Assembly (NCBI GenBank): GCA_030704615.1
Contig: CM060731.1
Coordinates: 49,501,241 to 49,565,240 of the forward strand
DNA: 64,000 bases
Direction of reading: 5' to 3'
Origin: Takakia lepidozioides
Taxonomy: Eukaryota; Streptophyta; Takakiopsida; Takakiales; Takakiaceae
This document shows, piece by piece, positions 31,896 to 43,240 of this stretch; the stretch's first letter is position 1; every line of letters begins with the position of its first letter. A program made the translations under genes and the position numbers. Under the pieces are notes generated by a model, which was not told the origin of the DNA, searched no databases, and was given only the letters and a program-made list of their open reading frames with translations.

Positions 31896-33539
31896 TTAGA
31901 TATCAGATACAGGAGCCTCGGAGGTTAGCTTCAGAAACATGAGGCCCATCAATCCAGTATGCGGACCCCCGACCTTGCTATATTTTACTTGAAACCGAAG
32001 GAGCTCACCCTTGCCTATCTTCATCGTCGAACTCCCCAAAGACGGGTAACAGACAACATTTCCAACGACGTATCCCTCCTCATTCCCTGCGGTGGAGCCA
32101 CTGCCGTAAATGGGAGGAGAGTTGCAAATAACCCGCCCATCTTCTCCGTAGAGAGTTGCATTGAGGCTTGTAGCATGGAGGTGAGATACAGCATGGATGA
32201 TTTCGGCTCCATCAGGAAACAAGTCTTGAAACACCGTTTCTCGTGTGTCCACACATTCGTCTAAGAGTAGTGCGTTCTCACTGACGTTGCATCCCTCTAT
32301 ATCAAATTCTGTCTTCCCTCCATCTCCATCGTCGGTCACATCAAGCTCTTCTTGCTTCAAAGGCACTATGCAGTCATCCCAGGTTACGTATTCCCAGGTA
32401 TACTGCAAAATAAACATCCAGCAGTGGTGCAGGCATTAACAAATTATCAACTCAGTTAGTGACATCTAGACAACCTAACTCTCAGAAGGACGCCAGTACA
32501 GGACAAAATTTGAAGTACCAGTACGGTGAGATGATTACCTGCAAGTATATGGTCCTCTCCAATTTCTCTGCATTGAAACCTTCCTTCAAAACGCAGCGAG
32601 ATTCATCAACACAGCACATGAGACCCCCAAGATAATTCTCCGGCAAGGAACTACGTGCGCTATCCCATTCTCGCTGGTGAACAGATCACATCTGCATTTC
32701 CCATCTGTTGGATTACACCCGAGCCTTCATGGGGAGCATTGATGCTTCATATGAAAAAATTCGTCAGGATTAAAGCAGTCAAAGGTAGCTAAGAACTGAC
32801 GGGGTATATGCACAGAATGCAAGAAGTAAATTTAGGCCTTTAGAACTCTGCGCCCACATTTACAATCCACTCCGACTATGGAAAAGAATCATGTTGAGCT
32901 GTGGCTCGGTACAAACCTGCATTCAGTGCACCCCATTCTGTCTAGAGCGCCCCTCGTGTCGATACCATGCACGTTTAGGATCCACTCAGATCTATGACCA
33001 GCCGGAGGGTTACCTCCCTCCAGTCCGTATGGAGCAGGAATCTTCGATATCAGACGCCGGGTCTCTGCACCCTCCGCCCAATATTGAAGCACCCCCGGCT
33101 TCGCCTTGCGGCCGAGCTTTCCATCGACAGAGGTTCCAACGCTTGAAGCCGTTGAGTACACGGCATGACCCGGCTCCCTCTCCACCATCTCTTTGAATTC
33201 CTTGTCTGTGAGGACATCATCCTCAGCCCTGCTATGCTCCTTCAAAACCCAGTGATGGAGATACACATCGTAAAGTGGCACAGATTCACCATTCTCGTAC
33301 ACAAGCTCTGCAGTGAAGTCCCGAGTGGCGAATCGACCAGGGGGCGCCTCCACCGTGAAAAATTTGTTTTTCACGTCCCCAGGACGGAACACGATGGGCG
33401 GAGACCTGAAGGTGACGCTCTTGCTCGCTTCACGCAGAGACGGGCAATCTACTCGACTGTTTTGAACATTGTGAACACCGCTTGTCACAGCACCCAAGCA
33501 GAGCAGGGCTAGCGCCACGACAAGGCCTTCAAAGGTCAT
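31896..33539 (-). CDS. SURNod19-family secreted protein, three exons, probable frameshift in exon 2
   Basis: The family (stress up-regulated Nod 19) consists of extracellular plant proteins of unclear biochemical role. Exons inferred on the minus strand: 33539-32917, 32691-32539 and 32402-31896, all with GT-AG borders. The start at 33539 gives a signal peptide (residues 1-20, LVVALALLCLGAVTSG). Conserved parts are VTFRSPPIVFRPGDVKNKFF, VPLYDVYLHHWVLKEH, PAPYGLEGGNPPAGH and LNVHGIDTRGALDRMGCTEC in exon 1. Exon 2 begins CDLFTSENGIA and ends with LPENYLGGLMCCVDESRCVL, but these two parts are in different frames: a one-base change around 32660 breaks it. Exon 3 starts YTWEYVTWDDCIVPLK and ends KLTSEAPVSDI. 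A TATAAGAA (minus strand, 33638-33631) lies about 95 bp before the ATG. Either a recent pseudogene or a sequencing error. Confidence 0.78.
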
Positions 33540-34102
33540 GGCTGCCTGATCAGTGCGCAGCTAAGCTGATCTCAGGAAACACAAACGGATTCCCACACTT
33601 CACTCTACCATTCTGAAGAGCTGCCTTCTCTTCTTATACGGAGCAGAAATCAGCTTTCCATTTTTCGTTATGTATTTCATGTATGAAGATCTTATGACAA
33701 CGCTGCAGGCTTGGTTCACGTACTAAGTAAATATGACATGAAGGATAGCGCACTGCCCTGACGTAATACTTGTTTTTACCGTTTTTTGCTTGTGTTGTGC
33801 ACTGCGATGAGCTCATGCGCAGTGAAGGTCACTGAGCAACTCCCTGGAAAGTCCCGCGGCAACTCCCACGAAAGTGTGTAGGGATCCAACACTTCTAGAC
33901 TGTAAGCCCGGAATTGTTTTTTTTTTTAAATAGAAGGAAACGGTGCACAAACTCTATGAGCACAAATAAGTACCCAACATCAGCTGCGGGAATTTTGAAG
34001 GTTAGAAAAAGAGAGGTGATTGGAGAGACCAATAGGGATGCAGGAAAGGGTGCAGTAAAGCGAAACAGGAGGCCGACGGGATGAAGAAGTGTGTCCAGCC
34101 AC
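33540..34102. other. Shared promoter region between divergent genes
   Basis: Lies between the SURNod19-like gene (minus) and the dienelactone hydrolase-like gene (plus). Apart from the TATA-like motif noted for the former, nothing is recognised. Confidence 0.4.
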
Positions 34103-34421
34103 GTCCAGACCAGTGTTGTGCGGATATTTGATTCAGCCTCAAACCCAGATCCCAACCCGGACATATGTATGTGGATCTGCCGGAGGTCAAAAAATCAAAT
34201 ATCCGCTTCCGTTAAGAACTGCCGTGTGAAGAGATGGGATAACCCGATCTGGTTGAGAACCGGTGGTTTTGCATGTTTTTCTTAATTTGTTTGAACCGGA
34301 ACTAGCGGGATATTAAAAACAGGAAAGCTCCAAAAGCTCGGAACCTGAGAATGTGAACAGAAAGTTAAAGTAAAATCTGATATTAAAAAAAATCAAATAA
34401 CCGCACAACACTGGTCCAGAC
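34103..34421. mobile_element. hAT-type MITE with perfect 8-bp target duplication
   Basis: The 303-bp element 34111-34413 starts CAGTGTTGTGCGGATATTTG and ends with the inverted CAAATAACCGCACAACACTG, differing at one base over about 23. It is flanked on both sides by GTCCAGAC (34103-34110 and 34414-34421), the 8-bp duplication expected of hAT. It has no coding capacity. The CAGTGTTG terminus matches the 7711 element, so both may respond to the same transposase. Confidence 0.92.
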
Positions 34422-34497
34422 GCCAACTGCGGGACTGTGCACACGTGGTGCGAACCAGGCTTGTAGAAGGCGAGCTGGGCCCGCTGCCCTGAGAGGG

Positions 34498-34505
34498 TAT
34501 AAAAG
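34498..34505 (+). promoter_or_regulatory. TATA box of the dienelactone hydrolase-like gene
   Basis: TATAAAAG stands 178 bp before the ATG at 34683 and only 77 bp after the MITE's target duplication. Position and sequence fit a core promoter. Confidence 0.6.
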
Positions 34506-34682
34506 GGCAGGTCTCGGCCTTTCCCACTCCATCTCACTTCCTACTACAAACTAATCCACACCCAAGGCCTCCACTAGAAAGCAAAACTATATAGAGCAGG
34601 TACGATAGGAAAATCGTAAACTAGCTCAAGAGCGAGAGCCACGGAGGGGAGCTTTGCAGATTGAGACATTTGAGAGGGCAGC

Positions 34683-37303
34683 ATGGCTACCGAGGCGTGC
34701 TGCACACCCGCGCCTCCAGCGGAGGAAATCTCTGTGGGGAAAGAGGACACCATAGCCGGGCTCCCTGTGTACATCACTGGTTCGGCGTCTTCCTCGGCTG
34801 CTGTGATCCTCGTCACCGACGTTTTCGGTACGTGAAATTTTGTTCCTCCGTTATGTTGAGCTGATACGCCACCCTTCTCTGTCTTTAGAAATCTCACATT
34901 TTACCCCTCCGTTTCCGTCGCTGGAGCGTTTGTTGTATGGTGTGGATTCTCTTATCATTATGTGATAGGTGTGCGCATTCTACAGTACACAGCCGAACCA
35001 GCTCTCCGTAGGAAATGCTCAATGCTAGCCAGTAAGCATTGGTGGCATGGTGCATGAGTCAGGTAGTTCCCATAGTACAGCCAGGCCCAGGATCAGAACA
35101 CCTGAAATTAACATGTTCCTCTTAGCGCCAAAGCTGGAATCTGCACTATGGTGCACTTGACTGGGATAATCTACCAGCTGCTCTATAACGGAATTCTGGA
35201 ACCTCCTTTGGGGTACCTAGTGTACAGAAAACGCCGAGCTTGAGTGCTAACTGTGATTATTGGTTAAATCACGAATTCTCCAAATATTAGACTCCACTAC
35301 GTACAGACAGAAGTTTCCACACTTCAGTAGGGCTTCACAGGTTGCACGTTAATCACATGGACTGAGTCAGTCTAAATGGGCCAAATCTCTTTGTACCTCG
35401 TTTGAAAGTACTGAACTTGCCATTCTCAGGTGATTTGATAGCAGTTATATCAGATTTATTGAAGGTGAGAAATGCGAAATGAAAATGAGGCTAAAGTGAT
35501 CCTGGAGAGCACACCAGGTTCTTGAATATGAGCATGTGTACTAACATGGTCCTTTTTTCGCTGCTCTGTTGGTTGCCTATGTACAGGATATAAGGCACCT
35601 CTTATGAGGTGACTCTCTCTATGCCTTTTCTCTATATTGTGTCCAGATGTGTCCCAGTATAGAGCTACTATGTCAGTGGTAGAATGGAAGTCGGGCCTTG
35701 TACTACAGTATCTACTCAAGTCCTACATCATCCGTCATGTCGACTATCAGATTGTGTTCCATACAGGTTTATTACTCCAGGACGGGCTCATGAAGGGCCA
35801 GTATCCCCTGGGACTGTTCCCTCGAACTCATCATAGCCTCTGTTCTAGGCATCTTTTAAGAATGAGCATGGCTGTCTCTGCACCAGTTGTGCTCGATTAG
35901 GCTTTGGAAGGGTTACTCTCTCTTTCTATCTTTAGTCTAGCTGAAAATATCAGACATCTCTTGGGGCTCCATTGGCAGAAGGCAGTGTGTCGGTGGGATA
36001 TGGCTTACAGCTAGTTGTAATGCATATGACAGGAAACTGGCGGACAAAGTGGCGGACAAGGGCTACCTGGTGATCGTCCCAAACTTTTTTGGTGAAGATT
36101 TTTGGACACCTGAAGTTGGGAAGGCATGGCTCGCAAATCACATGCCGGTCTCTATCTCTCTCTCTCTTTCTCCCTCAACCCGGGTATCAATAATGGGTAT
36201 CAACTTGGTATCGCAGAACCTACCAGTCGAGTAGGTCGTGGAGGCAATACCTAGGTTCGACCCGAGTCATCTTAATATCACTCCAGGCTCTACCATGTTG
36301 ATACTGAGAACCGGCTTTGCATTCTTCCTGCGATACCAGTATTGAGACACAGATTGCCCCAAAAAAATTGGTGAATCCTGGGTAGGGTTTTTCACAGTAT
36401 GAGGGATGGTGGTGGCTCCATAGAAGATCAGATTTAGGCATTTCTACTAATCAGATTAGCATACACACACCGACACACACGTAGACCTCATCAGGATCAT
36501 CAAGAATGTTGTTCCTGCACCGTTGTTCACAAACTGTCAAAAACTTAAGGCTGAGCCTAAAGCCGTGGCCCTGTTAGACCAGCTCACACACAGCAGATTG
36601 ATGCTTGTGTGAAGGGATGTCTAGAGGAAATCTGGAAACCCCAACCCAATTGATCATATCAAGGTAAGTCCCACTACTGGAGTTAGCTCCTCACAAAGGC
36701 AGTGTAACTCATCTATGGCCACAAGGCCACGGCAAACAACGTCTCCAACATCTGAAAGGAGAACATGGAACGTGCACCAGTGAAGACATGATGAGCTGGA
36801 GAGCTTTGCAACCAGATGAGTAGCAAGCAGGGGCTGTAGCCTAGATTGGATGGTGTAGGATACTCCTTTACAGTGAGGATGTGGTTTTTTAACGGCCTGT
36901 GTGATGGTGATGCAGTCGGAATCAGTAGGTGCTGCAAAGCAGTGTGTGGAGGAAATTAAGGCCAAAGGAATAAGCTCCATTGGTGTAGCAGGCTTCTGTT
37001 GGGGAGGTATTCCTTTTTAGCTGTTCTGATTGTTTTTCTTTCAAGCATTACTACTACTGTCATCTTTTGCTGGATACGCTCAACATTATCTGGTCCTGTC
37101 CCTTTCCCAAAATTGCTTTCGTAACGTCCATGATATATAAACTAAAACAATTTGCTCTCAGGCTGTCCACATTTGGATCTGTCTTGGTTGATATATCTCT
37201 ACTGTTTGTGCAGCAAAAGTTGCAGTTCTTCTTGGAAAGGAGGAGATTATTCAAGCGGTTGTGCAGCTACATCCCTCCGGGATTGAAACTACAGACTATG
37301 AAG
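34683..37303 (+). CDS. Dienelactone hydrolase-like gene, 3'-truncated
   Basis: Dienelactone hydrolases are small alpha/beta-hydrolases with a Cys-Asp-His triad; plant members are cytosolic and poorly characterised. Exons: 34683-34827, 35587-35608, 36033-36147, 36916-37006 and 37214 to about 37303, with agreeing phases and GT-AG borders up to the last. Exon 1 gives TIAGLPVYITGSASSSAAVI and VTDVFG; exon 2 YKAPLMR; exon 3 KLADKVADKGYLVIVPNFFG; exon 4 CVEEIKAKGISSIGVAGFCW, with the nucleophile Cys in GFCWGAK; exon 5 KVAVLLGKEEIIQAVVQLHP. The exons with the catalytic Asp and His are absent: the sequence passes, within intron-like DNA, to ARF exons at 37511. The intron before exon 4 carries the unidentified repeat at 36485-36720. 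Activity is unlikely. Confidence 0.78.
36485..36720 (+). repeat. Exon-like repeat inside the hydrolase gene, related to 3380-3660
   Basis: Encodes IIKNVVPAPLFTNCQKLKAE and PKAVALLDQLTHSR, then (shifted) EEIWK, and ends CAAG|GTAAGTCCCACTACTGGAG at about 36657-36680. The tail also recurs at 6898-6945. Its frame does not fit the hydrolase exons on either side, so it is probably an inserted or duplicated gene fragment. Confidence 0.5.
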
Positions 37304-37510
37304 GCCAGTCCCATTTCTGTATTCTGTGATATGTTATGGTTGTATTTTGTGTTCACTTGCCAGGTATTTTTCTGGATGCTTGTAATCTTCAGTTGAGGCT
37401 TGTTTAACACCTTTTTTTCTGGAAGCACGGAGTATGACTTCAAGCATTTTCTAGATAATTTGATTATATTTCTTGCAATGGACTTCTCACATTATCTACC
37501 TATATTGCAG

Positions 37511-38254
37511 GATGAGCTGTGTGATGTTGTTCTCCTTGTATTTGCCAACAAGAAAGATTTGCCAAATGCAATGAATGCTGCAGAGATCACTGACAAGCTT
37601 GGACTGCACTCATTGCGTCAACGCCACTGGTAATTGTCTTTGTCTCTCATCCCTGGCTCTGCAGAATGGTAGTAGTGTGCCACTTCATCCCTTGCTATTT
37701 GGTGGTTCGTGGAGATATCCTGTTCTGAATGCCCAACCCCCCCCCCCCCCCCCCCCGCCTTGTCCCCAAATATTTTAGTAAGGCAGGGCCTGTGACATGA
37801 ATTGAGACCATTGGAGTTAAAGCAAGGAAATAGTCTGTTCATATAAACTTACAGTGAAAATCAATATAATAGTGAAGAGTACTTTTTAATGGATTGCAAC
37901 TGGATGTGAAAATACATCTTTTTGTAAGGAGGGTGATTGTTCACTTGCCTTTCGTGTTCCAGGATGTAGAGGTTGCTTGGTGCATGCGACAAACTTTTTG
38001 GTAGCCATCGTGAATGCGTTGTTGGCATGTGAAAAGAGAGGAACATTCTGGGATAGAAGAAACAGTTAGACCATGACATTTAACGAACACTGCTGATACT
38101 ATTATAGATTTAATAAACCTATCTTCAGTTTGCTCTGAATACAGACACTCCTTTCTTGTGGAACTGCAACAAGTACATTCAAAGCACATGTGCTACATCT
38201 AGAGAGGGATTATATGAAGGTCTTGACTGGCTCTCAAGCAACATTGCCAATAAG
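37511..38254 (+). pseudogene. ARF-family small GTPase, last two exons only
   Basis: ARF GTPases recruit vesicle coats. Exon 37511-37629/30 encodes [20 protein letters not shown] and [20 protein letters not shown], including the NKxD guanine-binding motif (here NKKD, usually NKQD). Exon 38174-38254 encodes [20 protein letters not shown] and SSNIANK, with the SA/CAT motif. The exons with the P-loop, switch I and switch II are missing. The splice phases of the two exons also do not join cleanly (CACTG|GTAATT versus AG|TAC), so it is not a working gene. A run of 20 C lies in the intron at 37737-37756. Confidence 0.82.
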
Positions 38255-38319
38255 GTAAGGTGTAAAGTTATGTGTATCAAGACTAACTCTGTTATCTAAG
38301 CTTTAACTTCCGCAAGCAT

Positions 38320-40161
38320 GGAACCTTGGAAACTTTGTGGTTAAGACCTGGAGTAACCATATCACGGTTGTTTGCGTTTGCAATGCGTGTGCGAGCCTGG
38401 AAGCCTTGGAAAAGGGCAAAGAGGTCCATGGTTATATCGTCGAAGCTGGAATAGTACCAGACGTCATTCTGAACACTACCCTGGTGGACATGTATGCCAA
38501 ATGTGGGAGCATTGAAGATGCATAGGGGTTGTTCGACAATATGACTGAACAAAATGTGGTGTCATGGAACGCGTTGATTGCAAGAAATGCACAGCCAGGA
38601 CGCGGGATGGAGGCTTTGGAGACCTTTGAGCAGATGATGTGGGAAGGGGTGAAGTCCGACCGCATCACGTTTGTTTGCATTTGCAAGGCATGTGCAAGCT
38701 TGGCAACTCTCGAAAAGGGCAAAGAGGTCCATGGTGACATCGTCACCAATTTCTATTCTGCACAGTACCTTTGTGGACATGTATGCCAAATGTGGGAGCA
38801 TTGAAGATTCAAAGGGAGTGTTCGACACTATGGCTGGATGTGATGTGGTGTCATGGAACGCAATGATTGCAGGATATGCACAGCAGGGGCACGGGACTGA
38901 GGCTTTGCAGACATATGAGCAAATGATGGAGGAAGAGGTGAAGCCCAACCATATCACGTTTGTTTGTGTTGCAATGCATGTGCAAGCCTAGCAGCCTCAA
39001 GTGGAATAGGGCAAAGAGGTCCATGGTGCCATCGTCAGAGCTGGTATTGTACCAAATGTCACTCTCATGAACAATGCCCCTCGTGGACATGCATGCCAAA
39101 TGTGGGAGCATGGAGGATGCAAGTTCAACAAAATGGCCGAACGAGATGTGGCGTCCTGGAATGCTATGATTGCAGGATATGCCCAGCATGGTTGTCATAG
39201 GGGAGCCCTGCAACTATTTGAAGGAATGCAAACGGAAGGCTTGAAGCCAGACAGTATCACCTTTATATGTGTTCTCTCTGCATGCAACCACACTAGCCTA
39301 CTGGATGAAGGAAGACACTACTTTGATCCCTGAGTCAAGATCATGGTGTCTCTCCGACAGTAAAGCACTTTGGCTGCATGGTGGACCTTCTGGACATATG
39401 GGGTAATTGGATGCAGCCACACTGGCCTACTGGATGAAGGAAGACGCTACTTTGATTCCCTGAGTCAAGATCATGGTATCTCTCCGACAGTAAAGCACTT
39501 TGACTGCATGGTGGATCTTGAATACATGGAGCAATCGGATGAGGCAGAGGACCTTAACACTAAAATGCCAATGGAACCAGATGTTGTGGTATGGATGGCC
39601 TTGCTTGGTGCCTGCAGAAGCCATGGCAATGTGGAGATGGCTGAACGTGCGGCAACATCTATTCTTAGTGGATGACCAAGATGTTGTGACTTACGTGTTG
39701 CTATCAAACATCTATGCTGCAGCTGGCAATAGTGCAAAGGTGAGAGAGATGATGAAGGTCAGAGGGGTTAAAAAGGAGCCAGGTTGCTGCTGTATTGAGG
39801 TTGGGAACATGGTGCACACCTTTGTTGTAGTTGACAAATTGCATCCCAAAATTACTGAAATCCATGCTAAGCTGAGAAGATTGTCTGGGCAGATGAAGGA
39901 GGCAGGGTATTGCACACACTTTGTATTACATGGAGCAAAATGAATTTTCTCTTTGTCACCACAGTGAGAAGCTGGCCATTGGTTTTGGGCTCATCAGCAC
40001 GACCCCTAGGACGCCTCTCTGTCTCATCAACAATCTTTGGTGACTGCCATACCTCCACCAAATTCATCTCCAAGAATTTTGGCCGAGCAATTGTTGTACG
40101 GGACGCGAACCGCTTTCATCACTTTGAAGATGGGGTTTGTTCTTGTGGGGATTACTGGTGA
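38320..40161 (+). pseudogene. PLS-class PPR protein with E and DYW domains, decayed
   Basis: Such proteins edit C to U in organelle RNA. Successive PLS repeats are recognisable (KEVHGYIVEAGIVPDVILNT, LVDMYAKCGSIEDA, EQNVVSWNALIARNAQPGRG, EALQTYEQMMEEEVKPNHIT, ERDVASWNAMIAGYAQHG). Then come the E region (MPMEPDVVVWMALLGACRSH, YVLLSNIYAAAGNSAKVREM) and the DYW domain with [32 protein letters not shown] and the end [10 protein letters not shown] at 40161. At least seven stops or frame changes occur. A block of about 90 bp (LLDEGRHYFD) is repeated 129 bp further on. The Cys before GDC in the zinc-binding CxxC appears lost. No intron is seen. Confidence 0.85.
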
Positions 40162-40162
40162 A

Positions 40163-41452
40163 AAGTTGTTATTGTGGAAAGGTGCAACGGTACATTCCCC
40201 TGTTTCTTATTTGACACAATGACATTGGTACCAACAGTTGAAATCCTACTGTTTCCATGACGAATCATGCTTCATCTATATGGTTCGTTCTCAATCCTTT
40301 GGAAATTTTATGAATGCAACAGAGTGCATATCCATATTTCTTTCAAAGTGGGTATCCAACTTCCATCTCAAACCTTGCATGCATGCTTTCCTCCCATTTG
40401 GGATGGGAATGGTATTATGCTTTTATGGTTTCATGATACCATTCATGACTAATGGTATCATTCCCTTGTACAGGCACTTTATGCACATATGCACTCTTAC
40501 TTTCTGCATGTGTTGTCAATCATAGTATGATAACTTCTAATCTTCATCCATGATGGTTCATTCATCCCAAAAGCTCTCCAACTTACATGTAAAAGCAATC
40601 ATGCATGCATCTATCCCATGCATCTATCCCATGATTTTATCAGATGACAATCGCAGGCCCTAAAGCAGCAGTCCATGAGAATGTTGCATGCCAGTCCAAG
40701 CCATGAGCAGCCCCACGTATATTGTTCTTAAGCATCTTCACATCCTTATGTCACATGACCTTGTAGGGAAATTCTGGCACATAATTGGACATATGTAAGC
40801 ACACATGAAGTTGCATTGACTCCACTTGGGTAGGGTGAGTGCGTTCCAGAAATGAGGGGCCCTGTGAGAGACGCAAGCCCAGTGTCAAGTGAAGATATCA
40901 TCAGCAATGAAAAATTCTCTTTGGTTAACCACTTAGCCTTAAATAACTCTATAATTAGCATATTGTCGATCGAGTGGGTGCTTTCAAAGTGACAAGAATC
41001 TCAACTAGTTTGTCGTAGCTCCTCCATAAGGGGAGGCAAGAGAAAGTTTATCATCTTCAGATAGCACAAGGAAGATGATAACAAATAGATGATTTGGCAT
41101 TAGAGCACTGAGGGAGCTACACTAGCAAGCATTATTTTAAAGTAATCCACAACAACTAAGTTAGATTTAGATCTCGAATTGGAGGATGGAATTCCATAAG
41201 TGGTTCTCTTAGGTAGTGACAAAGACATAGCATGCATATCCTGAACACAAGCATGATATCTCGGTGGAAGCAAGGAAAACCAAACATGCTACCTTTTCGT
41301 CAAATAATTCAGTTGAAAACCTTTCTGGGTGCATGAAGGCTGCCCACACACTTGCTACAAGAATAGAGTGGCCATCAGATTACACAGGATTTGAGGCTCT
41401 TTCATGCCCAAAGCGTCACTGACTTCCTGCAAAACTCACAGAGGCCCCTATT
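40163..41452. other. Between two convergent PPR pseudogenes; nothing recognised
   Basis: Short repeats of GCATGCATCTATCCCAT near 40608-40632. No conserved frame. Confidence 0.4.
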
Positions 41453-43090
41453 CTATACAACACTAAAGTCTGCTTCATCCAAACGCCCTGCACGGCCAAG
41501 AAGGTCAACCATGTAACCATAAGGCAACTTTGTTGGTGTGATACCATGAATTTGACTCATAGAATGGAAGTGATGACAGCCCTCATCTAGTAGGCCCGCG
41601 TGACTGCATGCAGAGATGATTCCAATAAAAGTGATGTTGGTCGGTTTCACCCATTCCTGTTGAATCCCTTCAGAGTTTTAGGGCCTCAATACCCAAACCA
41701 TGCTGGGCATATCCTACAATCATAGCATTCCATGACGCTGTGTTCTTTCCAATAATTTTGTCAAACACTTGTCTTGCATCCCCAAGATTCCCGCACTTGG
41801 CATACATGTCAATAAGAGTAGTACCCACTAACATATCTGACTCAAATCCAGAATTGACCATGTGGTCATGGACCTTCCTACCTTTATGCAAGGGGGCCGC
41901 TAACTTGGAGCATGCGCTAAGGATACTAATGAAAGTGATTTGGTCAGGCTTGACACCTTCTCTTTGCATTTGCTAATAGAAATCAAATGCTTGCGCACCA
42001 CGTCATTGCTGAGATAACCCTAAAATGATCATATTCCATGAGAACACATCTCCTTTGGGCATTTTGTCAAACACTTGGCTTGCACCCACCACATCCCCAC
42101 ACTTGCAGTTAATGCTGACAAGGGCAGTGCCCATAAGGAGATCTGACTCAAATCCAGCCTGATGATGCTCGCATGGAAATGCTTGCCATGTTCCCCTGTT
42201 CCCGGCTGCCACATGCTTTCAGGATGCTCATAAAGGTGACCTTGTTAGGCTTCACGTGTGTCTGTTGCATTCGCTGAAAGTATTCACTTGCCTCTTCGCT
42301 ATGCCCTTCCTCAGCTAGTCCTTCAATCATCGCAGTCCATGCAATAACATTATGTGTATGCATATTGTTAAAAACTTGGTGCGCATTCACTACACTCCTG
42401 CACTTGCAAATACATGCTGACAAGAGCATTGATTACTTGGAGATCTGACTCAAATCTAGCTATCTTGATTTCGGCATAGACCCGCTCGCCTTGTTCCACA
42501 GTCACGGCACATGCATTGAGGATGCTCATGAAGGTGACCTTGTTGGGCTTCACGCCTTCTTGTTGCATACGGAAGTAACAAAAAGCCTCTTCCAGCTTTG
42601 ACGATATCACCATGGACCTCTTTGCCCTTTTATAGGGCTGCCACGCTCGCACACGCATTGCAAACGCGACAAACGTGATATGGTTGGGCTTCACCCCTCT
42701 GTGCATCATTTGCTCATAGGTCTCCAAAGCCTCCATCCCACACCCGTGTTGTGCATATCCTACGATCATCTTCATTCAGCCATCCGAACACTCCTTTGCA
42801 TCTTCAATACTCCCACATTTGGCATACATATCCAGCAAGGCAATGTTCAAAATGACGTCTGGTACTATTCTAGCTTTGACAATATCACCATGGACCTCTT
42901 TGTCCTTTTCCAAGGTTGCCAGGCTCGCACACGCATTGCAAACACAAACAAACGTGATATGGTTGGGCTTCACCCCTCCGTGCATCATTTGCCGTAGGTC
43001 TCCAAAGCCCCCATCCCGCACCCACGCTGTGCACATCCTATGATCATCGCGTCACATGACACCACATTTCGTTCAGCCAAACTTCTTCAC
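41453..43090 (-). pseudogene. PLS-class PPR array, decayed, no DYW domain seen
   Basis: Reading leftwards from 43090 the minus strand gives ERNVVSCDAMI-like start, GVKPNHITFVCVCNACASLA, IVKARIVPDVILNIALLDMY, AKCGSIEDAKE, GYAQHGCGMEALETYEQMMH, GVKPNKVTFMSILNACAV, HNVIAWTAMIEGLAEEGHSE, DVVGASQVFDKMPKGDVFSW, GVKPDQITFISILSACSKLA, NLGDARQVFDKIIGKNTASW and MKPTNITFIGIISACSHAGL, ending LLGRAGRLDEADF near 41460. About ten repeats are spread over six frames, so it is dead. It faces the pseudogene at 38320-40161 tail to tail, and its modules are close to those there and at 13384. Confidence 0.82.
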
Positions 43091-43240
43091 CTCATACATT
43101 AAGAGAAAGCCACACCTTGCGATTACGGTTGTCCCACCATCGTGAAGGATCTTTAAAGAACTCATGCCAGCTCCGCTCCGTGGTCCAAGGTAGAGGTTTG
43201 TGCCCGAAAATCCGCAGCATCAACATTTTGACAAGTTCCT

